A stretch of DNA of 64,000 nucleotides, taken from Azoarcus sp. PA01 (GTDB taxonomy: Bacteria; Pseudomonadota; Gammaproteobacteria; Burkholderiales; Rhodocyclaceae). Below are positions 18,505-29,673 of this stretch, one piece after another. A program made the translations under genes and the position numbers. The stretch lies in contig LARU01000004.1 of assembly GCA_001274695.2 (NCBI GenBank), forward strand, positions 496,001-560,000, given 5' to 3'. Numbering within the stretch: position 1 is the stretch's first letter; the number at the start of each line of letters is the position of its first letter. The notes below the pieces were generated by a model. The model saw nothing but the letters and a program-made list of their open reading frames with translations. It did no database searches and was not told the origin of the DNA.

Positions 18505-19845
18505 TCACGATTGTGCGCAGGGAAGCGCCACCACCGCAGCAAACCCGCCGCCGGGCGTGCGGAAATTCGTCGTCTGGCCGCGATACAGCCGCGCAACGAG
18601 AAGTTGCACGCGGCCGCGGTACACGTAATTTCGCAGGTCCATCTTCAAGTCGGTCGCGGTGCCACCGACCGACAGGCGCCGCGCGCTCGGCGGCACGAGT
18701 CGCTGCGCGATGTAGTCGCCGGCGAGGATTTCGTCGAACACCCTGCGCGTGAGCTTGTCCCCGCGATACGTCGCGCGGCTGCCGAAGCCCGAAGCAGGCT
18801 TGAAGAACAGCTCCCGGCGGTCGCGCCACAAGGCTTCGGCGTCTTCCGGCCGGACCAGGCGCGTGGCCGGGATGCCGGCCGCGAGCACCGCGCGCGTTCC
18901 GGCCTCGACGCCGATCGCCTGCAGTACCGCGTCGTCGGAGAGCAGCGCGAGATTGCGCTTGTCGGCGTACAGCGCATGGGCGCGCGGGTGCGGCGTGATC
19001 ACCGCCGCCTGGGCCGCCCACGCCCGGGCGAGCGCCGCGCTTTCCGGCTCGATCAACGCGAAGTCGGTGAGGCGGTTGTAGACGAGATCGACGACGGTTT
19101 CGCCAAGCCACAGGCGCCCGTCGGCGAATTCGAGCTCGGCCGGATCGCAGATGTACGCAGCGAGCCCGTGGCGTTCGAACAGGCGCTGGAACAGCACGAA
19201 TTCGGGCAGCAGGTACTGGGACTGCGGTTCGCGGTCGACGATCACGACGGTGCGCAACACCTGCTCGCCGCGCATCGCGCGCCATTCGCTGCGGAACATG
19301 TCGATGAACGCGGCTTCCGGATCGTTCGGCCCGCCTGCGGCGACGGCCGCCTCGAGCGGCGCGACTTCGGCACAGCACGCACGCTGCGCACGGGCCAGCG
19401 CAACGTTGAGCAGCGCGCCGCCGGCGTTCGTATTGATTTCGATGAGCTGCGGCCCTTCGGGGCCGAGGTGGAAGTCGTAGCCGAGAAACACGCCCGCTGC
19501 CGCAGTCGGCAGCTTCGCGGCGGGCGGCGCGTGGGCGAACGCGAGCGCCTCCCACCCCGGCAGCGCGACCACGCGCTCGACTGCGGCGACGATTTGCGCC
19601 ATGCGCGCCTGGTGATGCGCAGCGACGAAAGCGACCGAATCGGCAAACAGATGCGGGCGGGTCGAGACGATCATCGACAGCAGCGCACCGTCGCGCGCGT
19701 CCCGTTCGAGTTCGCTGCGCAGGCGCTCGTGATCGAGCGACACGCACTGGCAGCCGCGATTGAGGCGTTCGGCGACGTCCAGGCCATCGCCGTCGGACAA
19801 CGCGCGCAGCAACGGATCCAGTCCGGCGTCGACGGCTGTGCTCAT
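18505..19845 (-). CDS. Uncharacterised protein, ATP-grasp-like
   Basis: 446 residues from MSTAVDAGLDP, chosen because a GGAG lies six bases before that ATG. No family with known function is recognised. Segments resemble an ATP-grasp ligase: LIEINTNAGGALLNV (the acidic and Asn residues that hold Mg-ATP) and ELFFKPASGFGSRATYRG (a lysine in a beta strand followed by a glycine-rich loop), with a possible permuted order. No signal peptide or membrane helix. It lies 43 bases upstream of mobB and 32 bases downstream of the DinG-family gene, all on the minus strand. Substrate unknown; confidence in the gene is high, in the fold moderate. Confidence 0.7.
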   Translation of the reverse strand: MSTAVDAGLDPLLRALSDGDGLDVAERLNRGCQCVSLDHERLRSELERDARDGALLSMIVSTRPHLFADSVAFVAAHHQARMAQIVAAVERVVALPGWEALAFAHAPPAAKLPTAAAGVFLGYDFHLGPEGPQLIEINTNAGGALLNVALARAQRACCAEVAPLEAAVAAGGPNDPEAAFIDMFRSEWRAMRGEQVLRTVVIVDREPQSQYLLPEFVLFQRLFERHGLAAYICDPAELEFADGRLWLGETVVDLVYNRLTDFALIEPESAALARAWAAQAAVITPHPRAHALYADKRNLALLSDDAVLQAIGVEAGTRAVLAAGIPATRLVRPEDAEALWRDRRELFFKPASGFGSRATYRGDKLTRRVFDEILAGDYIAQRLVPPSARRLSVGGTATDLKMDLRNYVYRGRVQLLVARLYRGQTTNFRTPGGGFAAVVALPCAQS

Positions 19846-19877
19846 CGGTGTCTCCATCGTATGCCCCACTTTCCGGC

Positions 19878-21833
19878 TCACGTGCACGGCGGTGGCGGCA
19901 GTTGTTCGAGAAACGCGACCGCCTCGGCCTCGATGCGCGTGCGCTGCATCGGCGGCAGGCTGCGCCAGATGACTTTGCCATAGGGCTTGTCGATCATGCG
20001 CGGGTCGCAGATGCACAGCACGCCGCGGTCGCGCTCGCTGCGGATCAGGCGGCCGGCGCCCTGCTTCATGTTGATCACCGCGCGCGGCAACTGGTAATGC
20101 ATGAACGGGTTGCGCCCGCTCTTTTGCAGGTGCTCGACGCGTGCCGCGAGCACCGGATCGTCCGGCGGCGCGAACGGCAGTTTGTCGATTACGACCAGCG
20201 ACAGCGCATCGCCCGCCACGTCGACCCCTTCCCAGAAGCTCTGGCTCGCGACCAGCACCGCATTGCCGAGACGGCGGAAACGTTCGAGCAGTTCCGTGCG
20301 CGAGCCTTCACCCTGCAGCAGCATCGGCAGCTTGTCGCCGGCGCGCTCGAGGCCGTCGGCGAGCAGGCCGTGGACGCGCCGCATCGCGCGCAGCGACGTG
20401 CACAGCACGAACGTCCGCCCGCGCGCCGCGCGTATCAGCGGCAGCGCAGTCTTCGCGACGGCTTCGACATAGTCGGGATGGTTCGGATCGGGTAGGCCGG
20501 CCGGCGCATACAGCAAGGCCTGCTCGGCGTAATCGAACGGGCTGCCCCACACCTCGGTCAATGGCGGCGGCTCGAGCCACGACAGCCCGAGTTCGTCGCA
20601 GTAGTGGCCGAAATCGCGGCCGACGGCGAGTGTCGCCGAAGTGAAAATCCACGCTCGCGGATGACTCTCAAGCTGGCGGCGGAACACCTGCGACACGTGC
20701 AGCGGCGTCGCGTTCAGCGCGGCCGACTGGGTGAACACTTCGACCCAGCGGATCAGCTCGGCTGAATCGGGCGTGCGCCAGCGCCCGAGCCGTTGCCGGA
20801 TTTCGTCGCTGCGCCGCAGGCAGTTCGCGAGGCCTTCCGATCGCTCGGCCTGCGTGCCGAGGATCGCCGCGAAGCGGCCCAGTTCGTCGTCGAGCGCTTT
20901 CAGAGCCTCGTCGAATTGCGGCAGCGCGGCGGCCTGCGCCGCCGAGAGCCGCACCGGCTCCGCACCGAAAGCGAGGCGCAGGTCGCGCGCGGCTTTCTCC
21001 AGTGCCCGGCTCGCGTCGATCAGTTCGCGGCAGTCGCGCGCCCCGGCGAGGGTTTCGGAGCGCGTGTCGCGCGCGAGTTCGAGCAGCTGCGCGGTCGATA
21101 CGTTCTCGCCGAAGAACAGGCTCGCGGTTTCCGGCAGCTGGTGCGCTTCGTCGAAAATTACCGCGTTGCACGCCGGCAGCAGCTCGCCCATGCCTTCGTC
21201 GCGCAGCATTACGTCGGCGAAGAACAGGTGATGATTGACGACGACGACATCGGCATCCATCGCGGCGCGCCGCGCCGAAAGCACGAAACATTCCTTGACG
21301 TTCGGGCATTCCTGGCCGAGACAGTTGTCGCGCGTCGACGTGGCGGCCAGCCACGCCGCCGAGTCTTCGCGCACGTCCGTGCATTCGGCTTTGTCGCCGC
21401 TGCGCGTCGTTTTCGCGAAGCGCGCGATCGCGCGCAGGTCGGCCGCATCCTGCGCGGTGAGGAAGCGGCCATCATGCGAATTGCGCTCGAGGTGGTACGG
21501 ACAGACGTAGTTCGCGCGGCCCTTCAGCAGCGCCACGGTGACCGGCACTTTCAGCGCGGCACGCACCGTCGGCAGATCGCGATTGAAGAGCTGATCCTGC
21601 AGCGTCTTGGTGCCGGTCGACACGATCACTTTGCCCCCGGACAGGAGCGCCGGCACCAGATACGCGAATGTCTTGCCGGTGCCGGTGCCGGCTTCGGCGA
21701 CGAGGACGCGGTTATCCTGCAGGGCTTCGGCGATGCGCCGTGCCATTTCGAGCTGTTGCGGGCGCGGCCGGAACGACGGCACTGCCGTCGCAAGCAATCC
21801 ATCGGGAGAAAAGGCGGAATCTAGATCTGGCAT
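19878..21833 (-). CDS. DinG/YoaA-family ATP-dependent DNA helicase
   Basis: 651 residues. A superfamily 2, XPD-like 5'-3' helicase. Walker A is EAGTGTGKTFAYL, Walker B VIFDEAHQL, preceded by VVNHHLFFAD; helicase motif VI is near QGAGRLIRSERDRG. Cysteines in CPYHL, CTDVR, CLGQECPN and KECF between motifs Ia and II fit an iron-sulfur cluster. The size and order match YoaA (about 636) better than DinG (about 716), so it may be the YoaA-type repair helicase. The adjacent ATP-grasp-like gene starts 32 bases downstream. Confidence 0.93.
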   Translation of the reverse strand: MPDLDSAFSPDGLLATAVPSFRPRPQQLEMARRIAEALQDNRVLVAEAGTGTGKTFAYLVPALLSGGKVIVSTGTKTLQDQLFNRDLPTVRAALKVPVTVALLKGRANYVCPYHLERNSHDGRFLTAQDAADLRAIARFAKTTRSGDKAECTDVREDSAAWLAATSTRDNCLGQECPNVKECFVLSARRAAMDADVVVVNHHLFFADVMLRDEGMGELLPACNAVIFDEAHQLPETASLFFGENVSTAQLLELARDTRSETLAGARDCRELIDASRALEKAARDLRLAFGAEPVRLSAAQAAALPQFDEALKALDDELGRFAAILGTQAERSEGLANCLRRSDEIRQRLGRWRTPDSAELIRWVEVFTQSAALNATPLHVSQVFRRQLESHPRAWIFTSATLAVGRDFGHYCDELGLSWLEPPPLTEVWGSPFDYAEQALLYAPAGLPDPNHPDYVEAVAKTALPLIRAARGRTFVLCTSLRAMRRVHGLLADGLERAGDKLPMLLQGEGSRTELLERFRRLGNAVLVASQSFWEGVDVAGDALSLVVIDKLPFAPPDDPVLAARVEHLQKSGRNPFMHYQLPRAVINMKQGAGRLIRSERDRGVLCICDPRMIDKPYGKVIWRSLPPMQRTRIEAEAVAFLEQLPPPPCT

Positions 21834-22023
21834 GGCGCAAAACAGGAGCAGTCGGCAATGCTATCACCTGCGGGCGGCGCACGAGACGGCTTTCGCCCCG
21901 GGCTGCCTCACCACGCGCGCGCCGGCGGGGCCGCCGAGCCCGTGATGACGATCGATTGGCGCGACGCGGGCGAAGCGCCACCGACGCCGGGCTGCCCAGC
22001 CGGCCGCCTGCGGTCGTGCCGGC

Positions 22024-22641
22024 TCAGGCGCGATTACGAAAGCGCAGCAGCGTCCAGTATCCGAAAGCGTTCACCGGCAGGGTCTCGGTCAGCTCGAGAT
22101 GCGTCAGGCCGATGAACGCCTCGAGCGGAAACAGCGGCCGGAACCCGAGCGAACGCGCGAGGGGCGCGAGGCTGCGCTCGATGCGCGACGCGAAACCGTT
22201 GCTGCGGGTGAAATGATTGACGACGACGACTTCGCCGCCGGGCCGACAGACCCGCTCGAGCTCCTGCATCATCACCGCCGGATCGGGAACCACCGAGGCG
22301 ACGTACAGCGCGCTGACCTTGTCGAAGCTCGCATCCGGAAACGACAGCCGCTGCACGTCCATCGCCATCAGCGCGACATTGCGCAGATCATGGCGCTGCA
22401 CCTGCAGGCTCGCGCGCGCGAGCATGTGGGGAGAAAGGTCGATGCCCGTGACCCGCGCGTAGCGGGGGTAATGACGCAACGACAAGCCCGTGCCGACGCC
22501 GACTTCGAGGACTTCCTCGCCCGGCCGGCAGTTCAGCGCCTGCACCAGCCGCCGCCGCCCGGGCTCGAAAACCGGACCGAACAGGATGTCATAGACCGGG
22601 GCATAGCGACGGTAGGCGGCAGTAATGGCTTGCTGGTCCAT
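22024..22641 (-). CDS. Class I SAM-dependent methyltransferase, PmtA-like
   Basis: 205 residues. The AdoMet motif I is VLEVGVGTGLSLRHYP, followed by GIDLSPHML and the motif III-like CRPGGEVVVVNHF. The overall pattern (YDILFGPVFEPGRR near the start) resembles bacterial phosphatidylethanolamine N-methyltransferases (PmtA), but small methyltransferases of this type also act on other substrates, so only the class is certain. Standing alone on the minus strand between zapE and the DinG-family gene, with gaps of 119 and 190 bases. Confidence 0.8.
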   Translation of the reverse strand: MDQQAITAAYRRYAPVYDILFGPVFEPGRRRLVQALNCRPGEEVLEVGVGTGLSLRHYPRYARVTGIDLSPHMLARASLQVQRHDLRNVALMAMDVQRLSFPDASFDKVSALYVASVVPDPAVMMQELERVCRPGGEVVVVNHFTRSNGFASRIERSLAPLARSLGFRPLFPLEAFIGLTHLELTETLPVNAFGYWTLLRFRNRA

Positions 22642-22760
22642 GTCACTCGCGACGGGTCGGATGATCAGCTCATGTTAGCAGCCGCCCGGGGATTGTGCGC
22701 GCTCAAGGCTGGAGCGGGACGAGGTGCGAAGCGGGTGCGCGGCACGCGCCCGATGCCCGG

Positions 22761-23873
22761 TCACTCCGTGCGATGGGCCTCGGCAAGGTAGTCGCGGCTG
22801 CGCATTTCCATCAGCCGACTGACCGTGCGGACGAATTCGTGCGCGTTGTGGCCGGTCGTGTACAGCTCAGGCGCCTCGACTTCGGCGCTCATCACGAGCT
22901 TGACGCGATGATCGTAGAGGACGTCGACGAGCCACGTGAAACGCCGCGCTTCGGACGCATTCCCGGCGCTCATGCGCGGCACCCCGGAGAGCAGCAAGGT
23001 GTGATGCTCGCGGGCGATTTCGAGATAGTCGTTCTGCGACCGCGGCCCGTCGCACAGCGTCGCGAAGTCGAACCAGATGACGCCGGGGGCGCGGCGCACG
23101 ACCGGCAGCTCGCGGCCGAGCAGGTCGATCGGGCCGGTTTCGCCGTCGCTCGCGGCCAGGCGGCGGAAATCCTCGCGCATCTTGCGCTCGGCCGTGGCGT
23201 CGTCGGGCACGAGATAAATCTCGATCTTCTCCAGCGTGCGCAAGCGGTAATCGGTGCCGTGGTCCACCTCGATCACGTCGAAGCGACGCTTGATCATCTC
23301 GATCGCCGGCAGGAAATTGATGCGCTGCAGCCCGTTCGGGTAGAGGCCTTCCGGCGGATAGTTCGAGGTCATGACGAAGATCACGCCGCGTGCGAACAGC
23401 GCGTCGAGCAGGCGCCCGAGGATCATCGCGTCGGCGATGTCCGAGACGTGGAACTCGTCGAAACACAGCAGCCGCGTCTGGCGCGCGATGCGGTCGGCGA
23501 CGCGCTGCAGCGGATCGGGCGCGTCGTTGAAATTCTTCAGGTCGTTCTGCACTTCCTGCATGAACGCGTGGAAATGCACGCGGCGCTTGCGCTGGTACGG
23601 CACCGCGTCGAAAAAGCAGTCCATCAGGAAGCTCTTGCCACGCCCGACGCCGCCCCAGAAATAGACGCTGCGCGGCAGGCGCGGCCGGGCGAGGAGCTTG
23701 CGCAGCGTCCCGCGGCGCGCGACCTTGAACCCGATCAGGTCGGTATAGAGCTGCTGCAGACGCTGCACCGCGGCGCGCTGCTCGGGGTCGGACTTGTAGC
23801 CGCGCGCCTTGAGCTGCGCCTCGTACGCATCGAGCATTCCGTGCTGGGCGACTTTGAGAACACGATGGGGCAT
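22761..23873 (-). CDS. zapE: Cell division protein ZapE (AFG1-like ATPase)
   Basis: 370 residues. A P-loop ATPase related to yeast AFG1; in E. coli it modulates FtsZ ring constriction. Walker A is GGVGRGKSFLMD and Walker B LLCFDEFHVSD; the N-terminal part carries RRGTLRKLLARPRLPRSVYFWGG-type sequence. The start at MPHRVLKVAQ was preferred over an upstream ATG in the same frame that reads into the lpdA end. In many betaproteobacteria it follows the 2-oxoglutarate dehydrogenase genes, as here (88 bases after lpdA). Confidence 0.93.
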   Translation of the reverse strand: MPHRVLKVAQHGMLDAYEAQLKARGYKSDPEQRAAVQRLQQLYTDLIGFKVARRGTLRKLLARPRLPRSVYFWGGVGRGKSFLMDCFFDAVPYQRKRRVHFHAFMQEVQNDLKNFNDAPDPLQRVADRIARQTRLLCFDEFHVSDIADAMILGRLLDALFARGVIFVMTSNYPPEGLYPNGLQRINFLPAIEMIKRRFDVIEVDHGTDYRLRTLEKIEIYLVPDDATAERKMREDFRRLAASDGETGPIDLLGRELPVVRRAPGVIWFDFATLCDGPRSQNDYLEIAREHHTLLLSGVPRMSAGNASEARRFTWLVDVLYDHRVKLVMSAEVEAPELYTTGHNAHEFVRTVSRLMEMRSRDYLAEAHRTE

Positions 23874-23961
23874 GGAGGCACTGAAAAAGCGATGTTCGGA
23901 AACGAAATCAGGGGTGGCCAGGATATTCCCGCACCACCCCTGTCTTGCGGCAGGCCGACGA

Positions 23962-25392
23962 TCAGAAATGCAACGGCCGCTTGTCCACCGCCAGCGCCGC
24001 TTCATGCACGACTTCCGACAGCGTCGGGTGAGCGTGGCAGATGCGCGCGAGGTCTTCCGCAGCGCCGCCGAACTCCATCGCGACGACCGCCTCGGAGATC
24101 AGCTCGGACGCGTTGGCGCCGATGATATGCACGCCGAGAATGCGGTCGGTGTTGGCGTCGGCGAGCATCTTGACGAAGCCGGTCGGGTCGCCGGAACCCA
24201 GCGCGCGCCCGTTCGCCATGAACGGGATCTTTCCGGCACGGTAGGCAACGCCTTCGGCCTTGAGCTGCTGCTCGCTCTTGCCGACCCACGCGATCTCGGG
24301 CGACGTGTAGATGACGCCGGGGACGGTGTCCAGATTCGCGTGACCGGCCTGTCCGGCGATGATCTCGGCGACCATCACCGCCTCTTCCATCGCCTTGTGC
24401 GCGAGCATCGGGCCGCGCACGACATCGCCGACCGCGTAGACATTCGGCAGGTTCGTGCGGCAGTGCCCGTCGACGACGATCTGGCCACGATCACTGACGT
24501 CCAGCCCGACCGTGCTCGCGTTCAGCCCGTCGGTGTTCGGCACGCGGCCGACCGAGACGATCAGCCGGTCGCATTCGAGCGTCGCTTCCTTGCCGTCCTT
24601 GCCGGTGTAGGCGATCGACACGCCATCGGCGCCGACCTTGGTTTCGCCGATCGTCACGCCGGTCCGGATATCGAGCCCCTGCTTCGTGAAGACTTTCAGC
24701 GCTTCCTTCGCGACGTCGATATCGGCGAACGACATGAAGTCCGGCAGCGCTTCCAGGACAGTCACTTCCGCGCCGAGGCGGCGCCACACCGAGCCCATCT
24801 CGAGGCCGATGACGCCGGCACCGATGACGCCGAGCTTGTTCGGCACCGAGTCGAAGTCCAGCGCCCCGACGTTGTCGCAGACGATCCTGTTGTCCACCGG
24901 AATGCCCGGCAGGTGACGCGGCTTCGAGCCGGTCGCGATGACGACATGCTTGGCCTCAATGGTTTCCGCACCAACCCTGACGACATATCCTGCCGGCCCG
25001 TTGCCTTCGAAGCTGCCGTGTCCGGCGAGGAAAGTGACCTTGTTCTTCTTGAACAGGCCTTTGATGCCGCTGGTGAGCTGGTCGACGACCTTGTTCTTGC
25101 GGCCGATCATCACCGGCACGTCGATGCTCACCTTGCCCTCGACCCTGATGCCCTGGGTCGGAAACGCGTGCTCGGCTTCCTCGAACAGGTGCGAGGTGTG
25201 CAGCAGCGCCTTCGACGGAATGCAGCCGACGTTCAGGCAGGTGCCGCCGAGGCGCGGTTCGCCTTTCGGATCGGCATAGGGATTGGACTCCGCGCACGCG
25301 GTCTTGAAGCCCAGTTGTGCAGCGCGAATCGCTGCGACGTATCCGCCCGGTCCGCCACCGATGACGAGAACGTCGAATTGCTTGTCAGCCAT
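23962..25392 (-). CDS. lpdA: Dihydrolipoyl dehydrogenase (E3)
   Basis: 476 residues. FAD-dependent reoxidation of lipoamide with NAD+, the E3 of 2-oxoglutarate dehydrogenase. The FAD site is [14 protein letters not shown], the redox disulfide lies in [16 protein letters not shown], the NAD site is [15 protein letters not shown] and the C-terminal catalytic His-Glu pair sits in [16 protein letters not shown]. Third gene of sucA-odhB-lpdA, 80 bases after odhB with a strong hairpin in between. Confidence 0.97.
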   Translation of the reverse strand: MADKQFDVLVIGGGPGGYVAAIRAAQLGFKTACAESNPYADPKGEPRLGGTCLNVGCIPSKALLHTSHLFEEAEHAFPTQGIRVEGKVSIDVPVMIGRKNKVVDQLTSGIKGLFKKNKVTFLAGHGSFEGNGPAGYVVRVGAETIEAKHVVIATGSKPRHLPGIPVDNRIVCDNVGALDFDSVPNKLGVIGAGVIGLEMGSVWRRLGAEVTVLEALPDFMSFADIDVAKEALKVFTKQGLDIRTGVTIGETKVGADGVSIAYTGKDGKEATLECDRLIVSVGRVPNTDGLNASTVGLDVSDRGQIVVDGHCRTNLPNVYAVGDVVRGPMLAHKAMEEAVMVAEIIAGQAGHANLDTVPGVIYTSPEIAWVGKSEQQLKAEGVAYRAGKIPFMANGRALGSGDPTGFVKMLADANTDRILGVHIIGANASELISEAVVAMEFGGAAEDLARICHAHPTLSEVVHEAALAVDKRPLHF

Positions 25393-25420
25393 TATTCACT
25401 CCGGATAAATGGAACAGCAT

Positions 25421-25458
25421 GACGGACCGGCACGACGGCTTCGCCGTGCCGGTCCGTC
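25421..25458. other. Intercistronic hairpin between odhB and lpdA
   Basis: A 13-bp perfect stem (25421-25433 with 25446-25458, arms GACGGACCGGCAC / GTGCCGGTCCGTC). There is no T tract, so it is more likely an mRNA-stabilising or attenuating structure than a full terminator. Confidence 0.7.
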
Positions 25459-25472
25459 ACGCAGCCGGTCAA

Positions 25473-26657
25473 TCACACGTCGAGGATCAGGCGCGCGGGA
25501 TCTTCCAGCGCTTCCTTCATCGCCACCAGGCCGAGCACCGCTTCGCGACCGTCGATGATGCGGTGGTCGTACGACAGCGCGAGGTAGTTGATCGGGCGGA
25601 TGACGATCTGGCCGTTCTCGACGACCGGACGGTCCTTGGTGGCGTGAATGCCGAGGATCGCGGACTGAGGCGGGTTGATGATTGGCGTCGACAGCATCGA
25701 CCCGAACACGCCGCCGTTCGAGATCGAGAACGTGCCGCCGGTGAGCTCTTCGAGCGACAGCTTGCCATCCTTCGCCTTTTGGCCGAATTCGGCGATCTTC
25801 TTCTCGATGTCGGCGATTGACATCTGGTCGGCGTCGCGCAGGATCGGCACGACGAGACCGCGCGGGCTGCCGACGGCGATGCCGATGTCGATGTAGCCGT
25901 GGTAGACGATGTCGCTGCCATCGACCGACGCGTTGATGATCGGGTAACGCTTAAGCGCGGTCACCGCGGCCTTGACGAAGAAGCCCATGAAGCCCAGGCG
26001 CACGCCGTACGCCTTCTCGAACTTCTCGCCGTACTGCTTGCGCAGTGCCATCACCGGCGCCATGTTGACTTCGTTGAACGTCGTCAGGATCGCGTTTTCA
26101 TTCTTCGACTGGATCAGGCGCTCGGCGATGCGCGCGCGCAGGCGCGTCATCGGCACCCGCTCTTCGGCCCGGTCGCCTCCCTGCACGGGCGCTGCTGCGA
26201 CGGGCGCAGCGGCGCGCGGCTGGGCGGCAACTGCGTCTTCCTTCGTCACGCGACCGCCGCGGCCCGTGCCGGAAACGTCGCCGGCAGCAACGCCCTTCTC
26301 TTCGAGGATCTTGCGCGCGGCCGGGCTAGGCGCTCCGCCGCTGGCCATCGCCAACGCCGGGGCCGGCGCGGCAACCGCCTGCACCGCTTCGACACGCTTG
26401 GCTCCAGCCGGCGCTTTCGCTTCGGTGTCGATCTGGGCGATCAGGTCGCCGCTGCCGACGTTCTCGCCGTCGGCCTTGACGATCTTTACCAGCACGCCGT
26501 CGGCCGGCGCCGGGGTTTCCAGCACGACCTTGTCGGTTTCGATATCGATGAGGTTCTCATCGCGCGACACCGCGTCGCCTTCCTTCTTGTGCCACGACAC
26601 CAGCGTGGCCTCGGATACGGATTCCGACAGTTGCGGCACTTTCACTTCAATCAACAT
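25473..26657 (-). CDS. odhB: 2-Oxoglutarate dehydrogenase E2, dihydrolipoyl succinyltransferase
   Basis: 394 residues from [17 protein letters not shown], the family start. Lipoyl domain at 1-80 with the modified lysine in [10 protein letters not shown], an E3-binding domain at about 120-155 ([13 protein letters not shown]), a Pro/Ala linker, and the catalytic domain ending in the active-site [13 protein letters not shown]. Transfers succinyl groups to CoA. The open frame begins earlier, but the upstream codons are out of family and overlap sucA. Confidence 0.97.
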   Translation of the reverse strand: MLIEVKVPQLSESVSEATLVSWHKKEGDAVSRDENLIDIETDKVVLETPAPADGVLVKIVKADGENVGSGDLIAQIDTEAKAPAGAKRVEAVQAVAAPAPALAMASGGAPSPAARKILEEKGVAAGDVSGTGRGGRVTKEDAVAAQPRAAAPVAAAPVQGGDRAEERVPMTRLRARIAERLIQSKNENAILTTFNEVNMAPVMALRKQYGEKFEKAYGVRLGFMGFFVKAAVTALKRYPIINASVDGSDIVYHGYIDIGIAVGSPRGLVVPILRDADQMSIADIEKKIAEFGQKAKDGKLSLEELTGGTFSISNGGVFGSMLSTPIINPPQSAILGIHATKDRPVVENGQIVIRPINYLALSYDHRIIDGREAVLGLVAMKEALEDPARLILDV

Positions 26658-26706
26658 GAATTTCTCTCCCCGTGTTGTCCGGTATTGTTCGGCGTTATGA
26701 GTTGAA

Positions 26707-29535
26707 TCAGTCCTGAAGCGGGCCGAAGGCGTTCTCGATGACCGCTTTTTGCTGTGCGTTGTGCTTCGCGTAGTAGCCGACCGCGGGCGATGCAGCCGCC
26801 GGACGCGACACCAGCAGAAGCTTGCGCTTCGGTCCGAGCACATTGACGAGGTGCTGGCGCGATGCGAGCCAGTACCACGCGCCCTGGTTGCGCGGCTCCT
26901 CCTGTGCCCAGACGACTTCCCGCGCGTTCGGGAACTGGTCGACGGCGGCGCCGAACGCAGCGGCCGGGAACGGATAGAGCTGCTCGATGCGCACCAGCGC
27001 GGTGTCCTTGATCGCGTTCTCGCGGCGATAGGCGAGCAGTTCGTAGTAAAGCTTGCCCTGGCACAGCACCACTCGCTTGACTTTCTTCGGATCGAGCGCT
27101 TCGGTCTCGCCGATGACGGTGCGGAACTGGCCGCCTTCGAGTTCGGCCAGCGTCGAAGTCGCTTCCTTGTGGCGCAGCAGCGATTTCGGCGTGATGATCA
27201 CGAGCGGCTTCCTGACCTTGCGCAGCATCTGCCGGCGCAGCAGGTGGAAGATCTGCGCAGGAGTCGTCGGCACGCAGATCTGCCAGTTGTTCTCGGCGGC
27301 GTTGTTCATGAAGCGCTCGATCCGCGCCGACGAGTGCTCCGGGCCCTGGCCTTCGTAGCCGTGCGGCAGCATCAGCGTCAGCCCGCACAGGCGGCCCCAC
27401 TTCGCTTCGCCCGAGCAGATGAACTGGTCGAGCACGACCTGGGCGCCGTTGACGAAGTCGCCGAACTGGGCTTCCCAGACGACAAGCTCGTTCGGCTCGG
27501 CAGTGGCGTAGCCGTATTCGAACGCGAGGACCGCCTCTTCCGAGAGCACCGAATCGAAGATCTGCAGCGTCGCCTGGCCGTCCTGGATATGCTTCAGCGG
27601 CACGTAAGTGCCCTGGTCCCAGCGCTCGCGCTTCTGGTCGTGCAGCACGGCGTGGCGGTGGAAGAAAGTGCCGCGGCCGACGTCCTCGCCGGAGATGCGC
27701 ACGCCGAACCCTTGCGCGAGCAGGCTCGCGTAGGCGAGGTTCTCGCCCATGCCCCAGTCGAGCGGCAGGTCGCCCTGGCCCATCGCGATGCGGTCTTCGA
27801 GGATCTTCCTGACCCGCGGGTGCAGGCTGAAGTCTTCGGGCAGCGTCGTCAGGCGCTCGGACAGGCGCTTGAGTTCGGTCAGCGGGATCGCGGTGTCGGC
27901 TTCATCGGTGTAGGGCTGGCCGATGTAGGGCGTCCAGTCGACGGCGTACTGGCGGTTATGGCCGGACAGCACCGGGTTGTACAGCAACTGGCCCTTGTCC
28001 AGATGCTCGCGGAAGTCCTTGATCATCTTTTCCGGCTCGTCCGGCGCGCACGTGCCTTCGGTCACCAGCCGGTCGGCGTACAGCTTGCGCGTGCCCGGGT
28101 GGCTGGCGATCTTGCGGTACATCAGCGGCTGCGTGACCATCGGCTCGTCCTGCTCGTTGTGGCCGAGCTTGCGGTAGCAGACGATATCGACCACGACGTC
28201 CTTCTTGAACTCCTGGCGGAACTCGACGGCCATCGCGGTGGCGAACGCGACCGCTTCGGGGTCGTCGCCGTTCACGTGGAAGATCGGCGCTTCGACCATC
28301 TTGAAGATGTCGGTGCAGTACAGCGAGGAGCGGTAGTCGCGCGGGTCGGAGGTCGTGAAGCCGATCTGGTTGTTCACGACGATATGCACCGTGCCGCCGG
28401 TGCCATAGCCGCGCGTCTGCGAGAAGTTCAGCATCTCCTGGTTGACGCCTTGGCCCGCGACTGCGGCGTCGCCGTGGATCAGCACCGGGATGACCTGGCC
28501 CTTGGTCTCGTCGTTGCGGCGCACTTGGCGCGCATACACCGAGCCTTCGACGACCGGGTTGATGATCTCGAGGTGCGACGGGTTGAACGACAGCGTCAGA
28601 TGCACCGGGCCGCCCGGGCTCATAACGTCCGACGAGAAGCCGAGGTGATACTTGACGTCGCCGGCGGTGAGGTCGGCCGCGGCCTTGCCTTCGAATTCGG
28701 CGAACAACATCGACGGCGACTTGCCCAGCGTATTGACGAGCACGTTCAGCCGCCCGCGGTGCGCCATGCCGATGACGATCTCCTGCGCGCCGAGCGTGCC
28801 GCCGACGCGGATCAGCTCGTCCATCGCGACGATCGTCGATTCGCCCCCTTCGAGCGAGAAGCGCTTCTGGCCGACGTATTTCGTGTGCAGGAACTTTTCC
28901 AGCGTCTCGGCGGCGGTGGTGCGCTCGAGGATGCGTTTTTTCATCTCGACGGAGAAGCGCGGTGTGCCGCGGACGCTCTCGAGACGGCTCTGGATCCAGC
29001 GCTTCTGACCGGTATCCGAGATGTGCATGTATTCGGAACCGATCGAGCCGCAGTAGGTTTGCCGCAGCGCTTCGAGGATTTCGCGCAGCGTCGCGTGATC
29101 GGCAGAAAAACCGTGGAACGACCCGACGTTGAAACTCTGGTTGAGGTCGCCTTCGGTGAAGCCGTAGAACGACGGTTCGAGTTCGGCGAGTTGCGGCCGC
29201 TCGGTGCGCTTGAGGGGGTCGAGATTCGCCCAGCGATTGCCGAGGAAGCGATAGGCGTTGATCAGCTGCAACGTGCTGACCTGGCGACGATCGTCGCCGC
29301 CCGCGGTCACCGTGCGCACCGGGCCGCGCTTGGCGAGTTCGGTGAATGCGGCGATGACCGGGCCATGCGCGACGTCGCGCACCGCGGCGCCGGCCTGCGC
29401 CTGGAGGGCGTCGAAATAGCCGCGCCAGGCTTCCGGCACCGCAGCCGGGTCGGCGAGGTAATTCTCGTAGAGCTCTTCGATGAATGGCGCATTCGCGCCG
29501 AACAGGTACGAAGTCGATCGGAGCTGCTTCATCAT
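26707..29535 (-). CDS. sucA: 2-Oxoglutarate dehydrogenase E1
   Basis: 942 residues from the tandem ATGs of [16 protein letters not shown], behind an AGGTGG ribosome binding site. The thiamine-diphosphate E1 decarboxylates 2-oxoglutarate and succinylates the E2 lipoyl group. Typical segments include [33 protein letters not shown], the [13 protein letters not shown] motif and the C-terminal [12 protein letters not shown]. Length agrees with E. coli SucA (933). An intrinsic terminator stands between gltA and this gene, so sucA-odhB-lpdA may have its own promoter or rely on read-through. Confidence 0.97.
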   Translation of the reverse strand: MMKQLRSTSYLFGANAPFIEELYENYLADPAAVPEAWRGYFDALQAQAGAAVRDVAHGPVIAAFTELAKRGPVRTVTAGGDDRRQVSTLQLINAYRFLGNRWANLDPLKRTERPQLAELEPSFYGFTEGDLNQSFNVGSFHGFSADHATLREILEALRQTYCGSIGSEYMHISDTGQKRWIQSRLESVRGTPRFSVEMKKRILERTTAAETLEKFLHTKYVGQKRFSLEGGESTIVAMDELIRVGGTLGAQEIVIGMAHRGRLNVLVNTLGKSPSMLFAEFEGKAAADLTAGDVKYHLGFSSDVMSPGGPVHLTLSFNPSHLEIINPVVEGSVYARQVRRNDETKGQVIPVLIHGDAAVAGQGVNQEMLNFSQTRGYGTGGTVHIVVNNQIGFTTSDPRDYRSSLYCTDIFKMVEAPIFHVNGDDPEAVAFATAMAVEFRQEFKKDVVVDIVCYRKLGHNEQDEPMVTQPLMYRKIASHPGTRKLYADRLVTEGTCAPDEPEKMIKDFREHLDKGQLLYNPVLSGHNRQYAVDWTPYIGQPYTDEADTAIPLTELKRLSERLTTLPEDFSLHPRVRKILEDRIAMGQGDLPLDWGMGENLAYASLLAQGFGVRISGEDVGRGTFFHRHAVLHDQKRERWDQGTYVPLKHIQDGQATLQIFDSVLSEEAVLAFEYGYATAEPNELVVWEAQFGDFVNGAQVVLDQFICSGEAKWGRLCGLTLMLPHGYEGQGPEHSSARIERFMNNAAENNWQICVPTTPAQIFHLLRRQMLRKVRKPLVIITPKSLLRHKEATSTLAELEGGQFRTVIGETEALDPKKVKRVVLCQGKLYYELLAYRRENAIKDTALVRIEQLYPFPAAAFGAAVDQFPNAREVVWAQEEPRNQGAWYWLASRQHLVNVLGPKRKLLLVSRPAAASPAVGYYAKHNAQQKAVIENAFGPLQD

Positions 29536-29593
29536 GTTGATTGCCACCTGTGTCTTGTTATCGCTGCAATCGGCGAATTGCTCCGGAGGCCCC

Positions 29594-29628
29594 GAAAAAA
29601 ACGGGATGGCCACACCGTGCCATCCCGT
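29594..29628 (-). terminator. Intrinsic terminator after gltA
   Basis: On the minus strand ACGGGATGGC (29628-29619) pairs with GCCATCCCGT (29610-29601) across an 8-base loop and is followed by seven T residues (29600-29594). Confidence 0.85.
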
Positions 29629-29673
29629 CGAGGTCGTGGTCGGACTGGTTCGCCGCCTCTCCCTGTTCGTCTC

